The notes: a model not told the origin generated them from the letters alone. Positions 1 through 5,193 are shown, numbered from the stretch's first letter. The stretch is 5,193 bases of DNA from Thermoproteota archaeon (GCA_013153105.1 JAADFC010000063.1:1-5193); one strand, 5' to 3'. Made by a program: numbers and translations.

Positions 1-119
1 GCCGCGACGACGAGAACTGGCTCCGCCACAGCCTCGCCACCCTCCACGGCGACGAGGTCAGGCTCAGCTACGCGCCGGTGAGGATAACCACGTGGAGGCC
101 CGTCGAGCGCCGCTACTAG
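1..119 (+). CDS. sdhA: Succinate dehydrogenase / fumarate reductase flavoprotein subunit, C-terminal end (partial)
   Basis: This is the 3' end of a gene that enters from the left edge; the first full codon is at base 3 and the stop is TAG at 117-119. The 38 visible residues begin RDDENWLRHSLATL and end in RPVERRY. The RDDENWL.HSL block is, from memory, a conserved feature near the C-terminus of SdhA/FrdA flavoproteins (E. coli SdhA has RDDENWLCHSLYLP), and a tail of the form 'P.. I..W.P..R.Y' is common in archaeal members. The full protein would be the FAD-binding subunit that oxidises succinate (or reduces fumarate) at the membrane, feeding electrons to an iron-sulfur subunit. The FAD and substrate sites lie outside the window. 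No sdhB or anchor gene follows, so any partner genes must lie upstream or elsewhere. The stop overlaps the stop of the convergent ABC ATPase gene by 4 nt. A related family member such as fumarate reductase cannot be excluded. Confidence 0.82.
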   Translation, partial: RDDENWLRHSLATLHGDEVRLSYAPVRITTWRPVERRY

Positions 120-1213
120 AGGTGGTCGAGGCTGAGCCCCGTCTCCGGCTCGAAGAGGAGCACCCGCTCCCTCGGCACAACCACGTAGAGGCGGCCGCTG
201 GGCCTCTCCTCCGGCGGCGTCACCACCTTCACCGGCATCCCGGCCGCCTCGAGGGTTACAATGTTCTCCCTCCCCAGCGGCTCCACCAGGTAGACCTCGG
301 CCTCGAAGGCCAGGTCCTCCCCCTCCGGCGGGTGCTCCGCGAGCCTCGCATGCTCCGGGCGGAAGGCGACCACCACCCTGTCGAGGCCCGCCTCCCTTAT
401 CTTGGCGGCGTGCCTCTCGCCCGGCCTGTAGAGGCTGCCGGCGACGCGTATGAGCGGGTAGCCGTCCCGGTGCTCCACGGTGGCGGGCAGCGTGTTGGCC
501 GGGGGGCTCCCGATGAAGGTGGCTACGAACAGGTTCCTGGGGCGCTCGTAGACCTCCAGCGGGGGCCCCTCCTGCTGCACCCTCCCACGGTCTATCACCA
601 CTATCTTGTCCGCCATGCTCATAGCCTCGGCCTGGTCGTGGGTGACGTGTATAGCTGTTATACCCAGCTTCTGCTGCAGCTTCTTCAGCTCCCCCCTAAT
701 GGTGAGCCTCAGGAGCGCATCCAGGTTGCTGAGCGGCTCGTCGAGGAGGAGCACGTCGGGCTCCTTCACAAGGGCGCGGGCCAACGCCACGCGCTGCTGC
801 TGCCCCCCGCTCAGCTGGCCCGGCCTCCTGTCGAGAAGCTCCTCGATGTGGAGCAGCCTGGCCACCTCGTGGACCTTCCTGTCTATGGCTGCCTCGTCCT
901 CGCCGCGGAGCCTGAGGGGGAACGCGATGTTCTCGTAGACGGTCATGTGGGGGTAGAGGGCGTAGTTCTGGAAGACGAGGCCCACGTTCCTCTCCTTCGG
1001 GGGAAGGTTGGTTACATCGCGGTCGCCGAAGAATATCCTGCCGCTCGAAGGCTTGTATACGCCCGCGACGAGGTAGAGTATCGTGCTCTTCCCGCTCCCG
1101 CTGGGGCCGAGGAGCACCGTGAACCTGCCATCCTCGAATACTATGGAAACATTGTCGACCGCGACCACGCGGCCGAACCTCTTGGATACCCCCTCCAGTC
1201 GGACCTCCACCAA
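116..1213 (-). CDS. CUT1-family sugar ABC transporter ATP-binding protein (MalK/UgpC-like)
   Basis: This is the cytoplasmic ATPase of the importer. It acts as a dimer that hydrolyses ATP and drives the two permeases. At 365 aa it is the normal length for MalK-type subunits. Visible motifs: Walker A GPSGSGKST at 36-44, Q-loop Gln82 in VFQNYALYP, signature LSGGQQQR at 134-141, Walker B VLLLDE at 154-159, D-loop SNLD at 162-165 and H-loop His192 in HVTHDQAEAM. After FIGSPPANTL (233-242) a C-terminal regulatory/TOBE region follows, with the typical RPEH at 285-288 and a late FEPETGL. All catalytic residues are present. The start is TTG (1211-1213), 2 nt after the stop of the MalG-like gene; GTG at 1208-1210 is a possible alternative one codon in. 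GGGGTGA lies about 10 nt before the TTG, inside the end of the previous gene. It is the last gene of the operon, and its stop overlaps the stop of the opposing sdhA-like gene. The class is secure; the substrate is not, because MalK-type ATPases can be shared between transporters. Confidence 0.96.
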   Translation of the reverse strand: MVEVRLEGVSKRFGRVVAVDNVSIVFEDGRFTVLLGPSGSGKSTILYLVAGVYKPSSGRIFFGDRDVTNLPPKERNVGLVFQNYALYPHMTVYENIAFPLRLRGEDEAAIDRKVHEVARLLHIEELLDRRPGQLSGGQQQRVALARALVKEPDVLLLDEPLSNLDALLRLTIRGELKKLQQKLGITAIHVTHDQAEAMSMADKIVVIDRGRVQQEGPPLEVYERPRNLFVATFIGSPPANTLPATVEHRDGYPLIRVAGSLYRPGERHAAKIREAGLDRVVVAFRPEHARLAEHPPEGEDLAFEAEVYLVEPLGRENIVTLEAAGMPVKVVTPPEERPSGRLYVVVPRERVLLFEPETGLSLDHL

Positions 1214-1215
1214 GG

Positions 1216-2181
1216 CTACCCCTTCACCCCGCCGCTCATAGCCTCGAGGAGGAGCCTCTGGGTCGCGATGAAGAAGACTATGGTGGGTATGAGGTAGAGG
1301 GTGCCCGCGGCGGCGACCACGGGTAGGTAGGCCGTCTCCAGCCCGGCGACGCTCTCCTCTATAAACGTCGCCAGCGTCTTAACCTGGGGGTAGAGGAAGA
1401 CCCTCACGTATATGAGGTCCTCCCAGCCCGCCAGGAAGGCGAAGATGGCCAGCGCGGCTATGCCAGGCTTCACCTGGGGCAGCAGTATGCGGCGCCACAC
1501 GGTGAACCTCGAGGCCCCGTCGATGAGGGCGCTCCACTCGACCTCCCAGGGTATACGGTCGAAGAACCCCTTCATCAGCCAGATGCTCATGGGTATCTCG
1601 AGGCTCGCCCTCGCCAGCACCGTGTAGAACACGCTGTACGCCGCCAGCGAGTCGCGGCCCAGCAGCTCCCGGACCGGCCCCAGGCTCCAGACGTAGACGG
1701 CGTAGACTGCTATTATCAGGGCGACGCCGGGGAAGGCGTGGAGCAGGATTATGAACTCCATGAGGCCGCGGCGCCACCGGAAGCGGAGCCTGGAGAACGC
1801 GTAGCCCGCCATGACGCTCGCCGCGACCACCACAGCGGTGACACCGAGAGCCACCACCAACGTGTTAAGGATGATCAAGACTATGTCCCTGGTGGTGTAT
1901 ATCTTCCCCGCCGCCGGCGCCACCTGGCCCCGGAACAGCATCTCCCAGTTCCGCAGCGTCAGCTCCACCCCGCTCCCCGGCAGCGGGAGGCTGGTCAGCA
2001 TTGTGTTCGAGAAGCTGCTCAGGACGAGGAGCAGGTAGAGGTAGAGCACCGGCGCCAGCCCCAGCCCCACGGCGAGGCCGAGCACGAGGTTGAGCCTGCG
2101 CCTCTCCAGGGTCTCCACGTCCGCCCCCGCCGCCTCCCCGGCGGGGCCTCCGCGGCGGAGCCTGAGGCGGAGCGCCACCAC
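1216..2181 (-). CDS. CUT1-family sugar ABC transporter permease (MalG-like)
   Basis: This is the second of the two membrane subunits that form the translocation channel. About six hydrophobic segments are visible in the 321 aa, near residues 33-57, 98-127, 143-165, 182-204, 239-258 and 286-308. The cytoplasmic EAA loop that docks into the ATPase is clear: EVEWSALIDGAS at 213-224 and ILLPQVKPG at 232-240, with the invariant D221-G222-A223 and a later Leu-Pro. The C-terminus AMSGGVKG matches the '..G..aGAVKG' tail seen in MalG-type permeases. The N-terminal 30 residues are Arg/Gly-rich and cytoplasmic, somewhat longer than is usual before the first helix. The start is GTG at 2179-2181 or the adjacent GTG at 2176-2178; GGGGGTG upstream leaves 4 or 7 nt to these codons, so the second GTG is at least as likely. 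The gap to the MalF-like stop is 12 nt and to the ATPase start 2 nt, which supports co-transcription. Confidence 0.94.
   Translation of the reverse strand: MVALRLRLRRGGPAGEAAGADVETLERRRLNLVLGLAVGLGLAPVLYLYLLLVLSSFSNTMLTSLPLPGSGVELTLRNWEMLFRGQVAPAAGKIYTTRDIVLIILNTLVVALGVTAVVVAASVMAGYAFSRLRFRWRRGLMEFIILLHAFPGVALIIAVYAVYVWSLGPVRELLGRDSLAAYSVFYTVLARASLEIPMSIWLMKGFFDRIPWEVEWSALIDGASRFTVWRRILLPQVKPGIAALAIFAFLAGWEDLIYVRVFLYPQVKTLATFIEESVAGLETAYLPVVAAAGTLYLIPTIVFFIATQRLLLEAMSGGVKG
1225..1231 (-). promoter_or_regulatory. Probable SD of the ATPase gene, inside the end of the MalG-like gene
   Basis: The minus strand reads CGGGGTGAAGG here; GGGGTGA is one mismatch from GAGGTGA and sits about 10 nt before the TTG start at 1211-1213. 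A second purine run, AGGGG, lies closer. Because it overlaps the last codons of the previous gene, translation of the two is probably coupled. This is inferred from sequence only. Confidence 0.45.
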
Positions 2182-2185
2182 GGGC

Positions 2186-2192
2186 CACCCCC
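2186..2192 (-). promoter_or_regulatory. Probable SD of the MalG-like permease gene
   Basis: The minus strand reads AGAGGGGGTGG between the MalF-like stop (2194-2196) and the double GTG start. GGGGGTG pairs partly with the 16S tail. Spacing is about 4 nt to the first GTG and 7 nt to the second, which mildly favours the second. Confidence 0.5.
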
Positions 2193-2193
2193 T

Positions 2194-3132
2194 CTAGAGC
2201 TCGCCCTTCGGCTCGACCATCATCTCGCGGAACCTCATCAGCCTGAGGGCCAGGAGGCCCAGCACCACCCCCACGGCGACGAGCACAGTAGCCGCCGCCG
2301 CGGCGAAGCCCTGGTCCTGGGTGAGGAACGCGGTGTTAAACACGTAGAGGGCCCAGTTGCTGCCCCAGGCGCGGTCGAGCGTGCCCCACTCCACGAGGAG
2401 GAATATGTGGGCGAACGTGGTGAGCAGGCTAAGCAACTGCCAGACCGTGACGTAGACTATGTGCCAGCGTATCTGGGGTATGAGGACGTGCCTCGCCAGC
2501 TGCAGGGTGGAGGCCCCGTCTATCCTCGCCGCGATAACCTGCTCCCGGGGTATACTCTTGAGAGCGCTGTAGAAGACTATCATGCCGAAGCTTACCCCGA
2601 CGAAGCCGTTTACGAGGACGAGTATCGCCCACGCACTGTAAGGCAGCAGCTCCGGGTCCTTCCCCCACGCCCGCGGCTCGTCTATCAACCCGAGGCTCAT
2701 GAGCCACGAGTTGAGTATACCCTCCCGGCCGGGGAGGAAGAAGTAGTACCAGAGCAGGCTGTACACCGCCACCGGCGTCATACGGGGGAGCAGCCAGAGC
2801 AGCCGGTAGGGGAGGCTCAGCCACTCATCCATGAAGAACATGGCCAGCGCCAGCACCAGGCCCCCCAGCACGTTTACGGCGAGCGTCACGGAGGTGAACA
2901 CTATAGTGGTCTGCACCACCTTCCGCAGGTCAGGGTCGTGGAGGACGAGGTGGTAGAGCCTCCGGTAGTTGTCGAGGCTCAGCTCGCCGAGGCGCTGGAG
3001 GTTCCAGTCCCTAAGCGGCGTGAACCCGATGTAGACCGAGAGTATGAGGGGGACCACGTAGAAGACGAGTATCAGGGCAAGCGCGGGTAGGAGGAAGAAA
3101 AACGCCGGCCCGGGCCGCGGCCGCCCCGGCAA
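2194..3132 (-). CDS. CUT1-family sugar ABC transporter permease (MalF-like)
   Basis: This is the first membrane subunit of the importer, 312 aa, predicted to pair with the following MalG-like protein. A short basic N-terminus (MPGRPRPGP) runs straight into a hydrophobic helix (about 11-34). Further hydrophobic segments lie near 75-100, 110-133, 165-190, 225-247 and 276-297. The EAA loop is at 197-219 (EQVIAARIDGAS, then HVLIPQ), with D205-G206-A207 and I218-P219, as expected for docking on the MalK-type ATPase. The start is TTG at 3130-3132. No other in-frame ATG, GTG or TTG exists between it and an in-frame stop upstream, so it is effectively forced. Its SD is weak: only a GGGGG run about 9 nt upstream, which is part of a perfect palindrome. 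The gene follows the binding-protein stop by 19 nt. The large periplasmic P2 loop of E. coli MalF is absent, as in most archaeal and Gram-positive members. Confidence 0.94.
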   Translation of the reverse strand: MPGRPRPGPAFFFLLPALALILVFYVVPLILSVYIGFTPLRDWNLQRLGELSLDNYRRLYHLVLHDPDLRKVVQTTIVFTSVTLAVNVLGGLVLALAMFFMDEWLSLPYRLLWLLPRMTPVAVYSLLWYYFFLPGREGILNSWLMSLGLIDEPRAWGKDPELLPYSAWAILVLVNGFVGVSFGMIVFYSALKSIPREQVIAARIDGASTLQLARHVLIPQIRWHIVYVTVWQLLSLLTTFAHIFLLVEWGTLDRAWGSNWALYVFNTAFLTQDQGFAAAAATVLVAVGVVLGLLALRLMRFREMMVEPKGEL

Positions 3133-3139
3133 GGCTACC

Positions 3140-3153
3140 AGCCCCCGGGGGCT
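3140..3153. repeat. Perfect 14-bp palindrome in the gap between binding-protein and permease genes
   Basis: The sequence AGCCCCCGGGGGCT is its own reverse complement. It begins inside the binding-protein TAG stop and fills most of the 19-nt gap before the MalF-like TTG start. It has no loop, so a short RNA hairpin would need to open the central bases. Possible roles are RNA folding that lowers permease translation or protects the upstream message; either is inference. A neighbouring small dyad, GGCTACCAGCC at 3133-3143, overlaps it. Confidence 0.7.
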
Positions 3154-4849
3154 AGGGGAAGCTCCAGTCCCTGGGTATCTCGCCTACTATCTCCACAGCC
3201 TCAGCCAGCTTCGGGTCGGCGTTCACCTTCTGCTTGATGTACTCTATCGCCTCCTCCGGCGTCATCTCGCCCCGGAGCACCTTGTCCACCGCGTCGGCGT
3301 AGATGCTCGCCAGCGCCGGGTACATGGGGTGCACGGGGGTCAGCCTAGTGTACTCTAGCATCTTGCTCGCCTCGGCCAGGAACTCGACGTTTATCGGGTT
3401 AACCGTCTTCTCCACTATGTCCTTTATCGCGTTCTTCACGTCCGGCGAGAGGTCGACCTCCAGCTTGGCGAGCTTGTCCACCCAGGCCTTGTCGGCTATC
3501 AGCTTCGCCGCCTCCTCCCTTATCGGCACGTGGGCGCTTATGATGCTGTGTATAGCGACTAGGTCGGGGTCGTTAGCCTTGACTACCAGGAGGAAGGCGA
3601 GCATCTGGTAGACGTCCCTAAGCTCCTCGTAGTTGGGGTTGTCCTTGCCCGCGTTGGCGGCTATGTACCAGACGAAGGGCTGGCTGAGGGTCACCGGCTT
3701 CCCGCCGGGGTCGCCGGCGGGGAAGAGGGTGTAGTAGAAGAGCTTCTTGACCTCCTCGGCGGTCAGCGGCCGCTCCTGCCCGGTCTGGGGGTCGCGGCAG
3801 TAGGGCTTGGTCTGCCACTCGGTCCAGTGCCAGGTGCCGCCTATCCAGACGAGGGTCTTGCCGCAGACCACGGTGGGGTGTATCTGCTTAGCCCAGTCCC
3901 AGGCCATCATGTCCTTGGGTATCAGGCCGTCCCGGGCCATCTTCCATTCGACGTAGAGCCACTTGTAGACCGCCGGCACGTCGACGACCAGCTTGCCAGT
4001 CTCGGGGTCGTAGAGGCGGCCGCCGAACGCGTAGATGAACTGTATGAGGTCGGGGTGGGCGCTGCCCTTGCGGTGGAGGACGCCCCACTCGCTGCAGCCG
4101 CTCTCCTTGGCGGCCTTGGCGTACTGGTAGACGGTGTGCCAGGTCACCTCGCCCTTCTCAACTCTGGCGTAGAGGTCGGCGAGTATGTCGGTGCCGGTCT
4201 TCTCCTTGACGCACTGGGCTACGTCGGTGCGCCAGTAGAGGGGCCTGGCCTCGGTGTCCTGTGGCAGCCCGTAGTAGCGGCCCTTGTACTTGACGGCGTC
4301 GAGGAGGCTCTTGTAGTAGTCGGCCAGCTCGGTGTCCATGTACTTCTCCACGTAGCCGGTTATGTCTAGTATGTAGCCCTCCTCGGCGAACCTGGCCACG
4401 TGCTTGTAGCTGTTAGCCATGATGTCCGGGTTGGTCTCGCTCTGGAACGCTTTGGCGAAGTCGTCGGCCATCTGGTCGCCGCCGCCGCGGCGGAACTCGT
4501 GGGCCACCGTTATCTTGAAGTCGACGCCCTTCTCCTGGAAGAGCTTGTTCAGCCTATATGCCGCCTCGACCACCGCGAGGCTCCTGAGCACGCTGTTGGG
4601 GTCGCCGACGCCCCAGACGGTGTACCTGACCTCCTTGACCCCCTTGGCGGAGAGGTACCTTGCTATGGCGAGGGCGTCCTCCTCGAGGTTCCCGGTGAGC
4701 TGCGGCTTGCCCGGCGCCGCGGGCTGCTGCCCCGCCGCCGGCTGCTCCTGCTGCGGGGCCGGCTGCTGGCCGCCCCGGGCTAGGAAGAGGGCGGCCGCGG
4801 CCACGATTACTATGGCGACTATCACGCCTATGGCTAGCGCCCGGTTCAC
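3152..4849 (-). CDS. Extracellular sugar-binding protein of CUT1 ABC transporter, with class III (prepilin-like) signal peptide
   Basis: This is the solute receptor of the importer. I choose GTG at 4847-4849 as the start, giving 565 aa, because GGAGGTG lies 6 nt before it; the longer frame beginning at 4858 would start inside that SD. Residues 1-8 read MNRALAIG. R3-A4 before a hydrophobic run (5-24) fits the PibD/FlaK prepilin peptidase site, and there is no lipobox cysteine, so anchoring would be by the retained helix. A Gln/Pro/Ala linker (about 28-48) leads to the binding domain. Family-like stretches include VRYTVWGVGDP near the start, PDIMANSYKHVARFAEEGYI from residue 141, and the C-terminal MTPEEAIEYI (529-538). 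The protein is Trp-rich, with four Trp at 335-345 (W335, W340, W342, W345), consistent with stacking on sugar rings. Four cysteines (213, 252, 329, 351) could form disulfides. It is longer than typical MalE-type proteins (about 400-450 aa). It is the first gene of the operon. The sugar is unknown, and a peptide ligand is less likely given the CUT1-type permeases. Confidence 0.93.
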   Translation of the reverse strand: MNRALAIGVIVAIVIVAAAALFLARGGQQPAPQQEQPAAGQQPAAPGKPQLTGNLEEDALAIARYLSAKGVKEVRYTVWGVGDPNSVLRSLAVVEAAYRLNKLFQEKGVDFKITVAHEFRRGGGDQMADDFAKAFQSETNPDIMANSYKHVARFAEEGYILDITGYVEKYMDTELADYYKSLLDAVKYKGRYYGLPQDTEARPLYWRTDVAQCVKEKTGTDILADLYARVEKGEVTWHTVYQYAKAAKESGCSEWGVLHRKGSAHPDLIQFIYAFGGRLYDPETGKLVVDVPAVYKWLYVEWKMARDGLIPKDMMAWDWAKQIHPTVVCGKTLVWIGGTWHWTEWQTKPYCRDPQTGQERPLTAEEVKKLFYYTLFPAGDPGGKPVTLSQPFVWYIAANAGKDNPNYEELRDVYQMLAFLLVVKANDPDLVAIHSIISAHVPIREEAAKLIADKAWVDKLAKLEVDLSPDVKNAIKDIVEKTVNPINVEFLAEASKMLEYTRLTPVHPMYPALASIYADAVDKVLRGEMTPEEAIEYIKQKVNADPKLAEAVEIVGEIPRDWSFP

Positions 4850-4855
4850 GGCCTC

Positions 4856-4862
4856 CACCTCC
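4856..4862 (-). promoter_or_regulatory. Shine-Dalgarno site of the sugar-binding protein gene
   Basis: The minus strand reads GGAGGTG, a perfect complement to the CACCUCC end of archaeal 16S rRNA. Six bases separate it from GTG at 4847-4849. The site overlaps the earlier in-frame GTG at 4856-4858, which therefore cannot be its start. It is the strongest SD in the window, in keeping with binding proteins being made in excess over the permeases. Confidence 0.88.
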
Positions 4863-4891
4863 TACAGCCGCGTCCTGCGGGCGGGCGAGGC

Positions 4892-5050
4892 CTATTGGAG
4901 AACCTGGCTTCGTCGTGTTGAACGGGGGTTGAGGCCTGGTTTTATGGGGTTGGTTCTTGGGGGGTGGGTCGAATCCTCTTCGGCGCGCACCGGGGCTTGG
5001 GACAAGCGTTTTAACAGGCTCACCCCCCGGGTCACCACGGCCCAGCGCAT
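4892..5050 (-). CDS. Doubtful small ORF (52 codons) in the operon leader
   Basis: An ATG at 5048-5050 with GGAGG only 2 nt before it opens a 52-codon frame ending in TAG at 4892-4894. The first half (MRWAVVTRGVSLLKRLSQ) looks like an amphipathic helix. The second half is rich in Pro, Arg, Ser and Thr and reads like translated intergenic DNA. It would lie across both TATA candidates, so if those are used the ORF is not expressed as a unit with them. The SD spacing is too short to be normal. It matches no family I recognise and may be chance or a gene remnant. Confidence 0.15.
   Translation of the reverse strand: MRWAVVTRGVSLLKRLSQAPVRAEEDSTHPPRTNPIKPGLNPRSTRRSQVLQ
4940..4945 (-). promoter_or_regulatory. 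Candidate TATA box (proximal) for the ABC operon
   Basis: The minus strand reads CCATAAAACC, an AT-rich island in GC-rich surroundings. If it acts as box A, transcription would start about 25 nt on, near 4917, giving a leader of roughly 70 nt before the GTG. ATAAAA is only a partial match to the archaeal consensus, and no clear A-rich BRE precedes it. Confidence 0.3.
5008..5015 (-). promoter_or_regulatory. Candidate TATA box (distal) for the ABC operon
   Basis: The minus strand reads GTTAAAAC, the best TTAAAA-like match in the upstream region. Initiation would fall near 4985, giving a leader of about 135 nt. GGGTGAGCCT lies just before it, without an obvious BRE. It could also be read in the plus direction, but no plus-strand gene follows. 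Confidence 0.33.
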
Positions 5051-5072
5051 GGCCTCCTCATAGGTCAAGCCG

Positions 5073-5094
5073 GCGGGCTAGGCTACTAGCCTGC
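5073..5094. repeat. Inverted repeat / hairpin upstream of the operon
   Basis: Arms 5073-5081 and 5086-5094 pair over 9 bp: a perfect GGCTAG/CTAGCC core, one G-T wobble at 5075/5092, then C-G and G-C, around a 4-base loop GCTA. It lies roughly 60 bases beyond the distal TATA candidate, so it is outside the expected transcript. It could be an operator-like dyad or the 3' end structure of an upstream transcript. No T-run follows, so it is not a typical terminator. Confidence 0.55.
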
Positions 5095-5193
5095 AAGCCA
5101 CATCCGTCTACTCAACAGCCTGCATCGTGTTGGGCGAGGGGCTGGAGGGCCGGGCGCGGCTGGGCTGCAGAGAGGGCCGACCCGCCGTGGCCC

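Larger units (their letters stand above)
4863..5193. other. Upstream region without a convincing gene
   Basis: These 331 bases hold the two TATA-like sites and the hairpin described separately, plus a 7-base direct repeat GAGGCCT (4887-4893 and 4931-4937) 44 bp apart, close to four helical turns. Both strands were read: the plus frame crossing the left part is the antisense extension of the binding-protein gene and lacks SD or family features; minus-strand frames are short and interrupted by TAG at 4892-4894, 5078-5080 and 5108-5110. No tRNA fold was seen. The right-hand 85 bases are open on the minus strand and might be the end of another gene, but composition alone does not settle it. Confidence 0.5.

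Noticed and set aside
92..1297. Long plus-strand frame of 401 codons opposite the ATPase gene
   Set aside because: It is in exact codon register with the ATPase gene on the other strand and stays open because TTA, CTA and TCA codons are avoided there. Its product is rich in His, Arg, Pro and Glu with no family features.
1738..3090. Plus-strand frame of 450 codons opposite both permease genes
   Set aside because: The two permease genes happen to share a phase, so the in-register antisense frame runs through both. It has no SD, no recognisable domain, and a composition typical of antisense translation.
3827..4783. Plus-strand frames of 180 and 127 codons opposite the binding-protein gene
   Set aside because: Both are in register with the binding-protein codons; valine/leucine/glycine-rich antisense products with no motif or SD.
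4419..5063. Plus-strand frame of 214 codons running from the binding-protein gene into the upstream region
   Set aside because: Its first two thirds lie antisense to a clear gene, it has no SD, and its Ser/Arg/Ala-rich product matches nothing I recognise.
5127..5193. Possible plus-strand gene start at GTG 5127
   Set aside because: No SD or TATA precedes it and the 22 visible codons are Gly/Arg-rich without family features.
4863..5193. tRNA, CRISPR repeats or insertion-sequence ends in the upstream region
   Set aside because: No cloverleaf with a TTC loop, no regularly spaced repeats and no terminal inverted repeats or transposase remnants were seen.

Overview
The window looks like part of a hyperthermophilic archaeal genome, most likely a GC-rich crenarchaeon of Desulfurococcales type. 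This is inferred from the high GC content, frequent AGG/ATA codons, exclusive use of TAG stops, TTG and GTG starts, a GGAGGTG Shine-Dalgarno site, and a substrate-binding protein with a class III (prepilin-like) signal peptide instead of a bacterial lipobox. No rRNA or other taxonomic marker is present, so the assignment is tentative.

Layout from left to right: bases 1-119 (+) hold the last 38 codons of a succinate dehydrogenase / fumarate reductase flavoprotein subunit. Its TAG stop sits in the palindrome CTAG and overlaps the TAG stop of the convergent neighbour. Bases 116-4849 (-) hold a complete four-gene ABC sugar-import operon of the CUT1 (maltose/oligosaccharide) class. Read in transcription order from the right it comprises a membrane-anchored substrate-binding protein (565 aa), a MalF-like permease (312 aa), a MalG-like permease (321 aa) and a MalK-like ATPase with a C-terminal TOBE region (365 aa). 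The gaps are 19, 12 and 2 nt, so one transcript is expected. Bases 4850-5193 are the leader and upstream region. They contain the SD site, two TATA-like sequences, a strong hairpin and a doubtful 52-codon reading frame; no convincing gene is seen there.

Working together: the binding protein, anchored outside the membrane by its uncleaved hydrophobic helix and a Q/P/A-rich linker, captures a carbohydrate and delivers it to the permease pair. Two copies of the ATPase couple to the EAA loops of the permeases and power import. The substrate cannot be named from this window, because no glycosidase or sugar kinase is present. I found no unknown biological system. The most noteworthy points are the convergent CTAG stop overlap, the start of the binding protein as set by the SD site, a 10-base motif shared by both TTG starts, and a perfect GC palindrome in the gap between binding-protein and permease genes.
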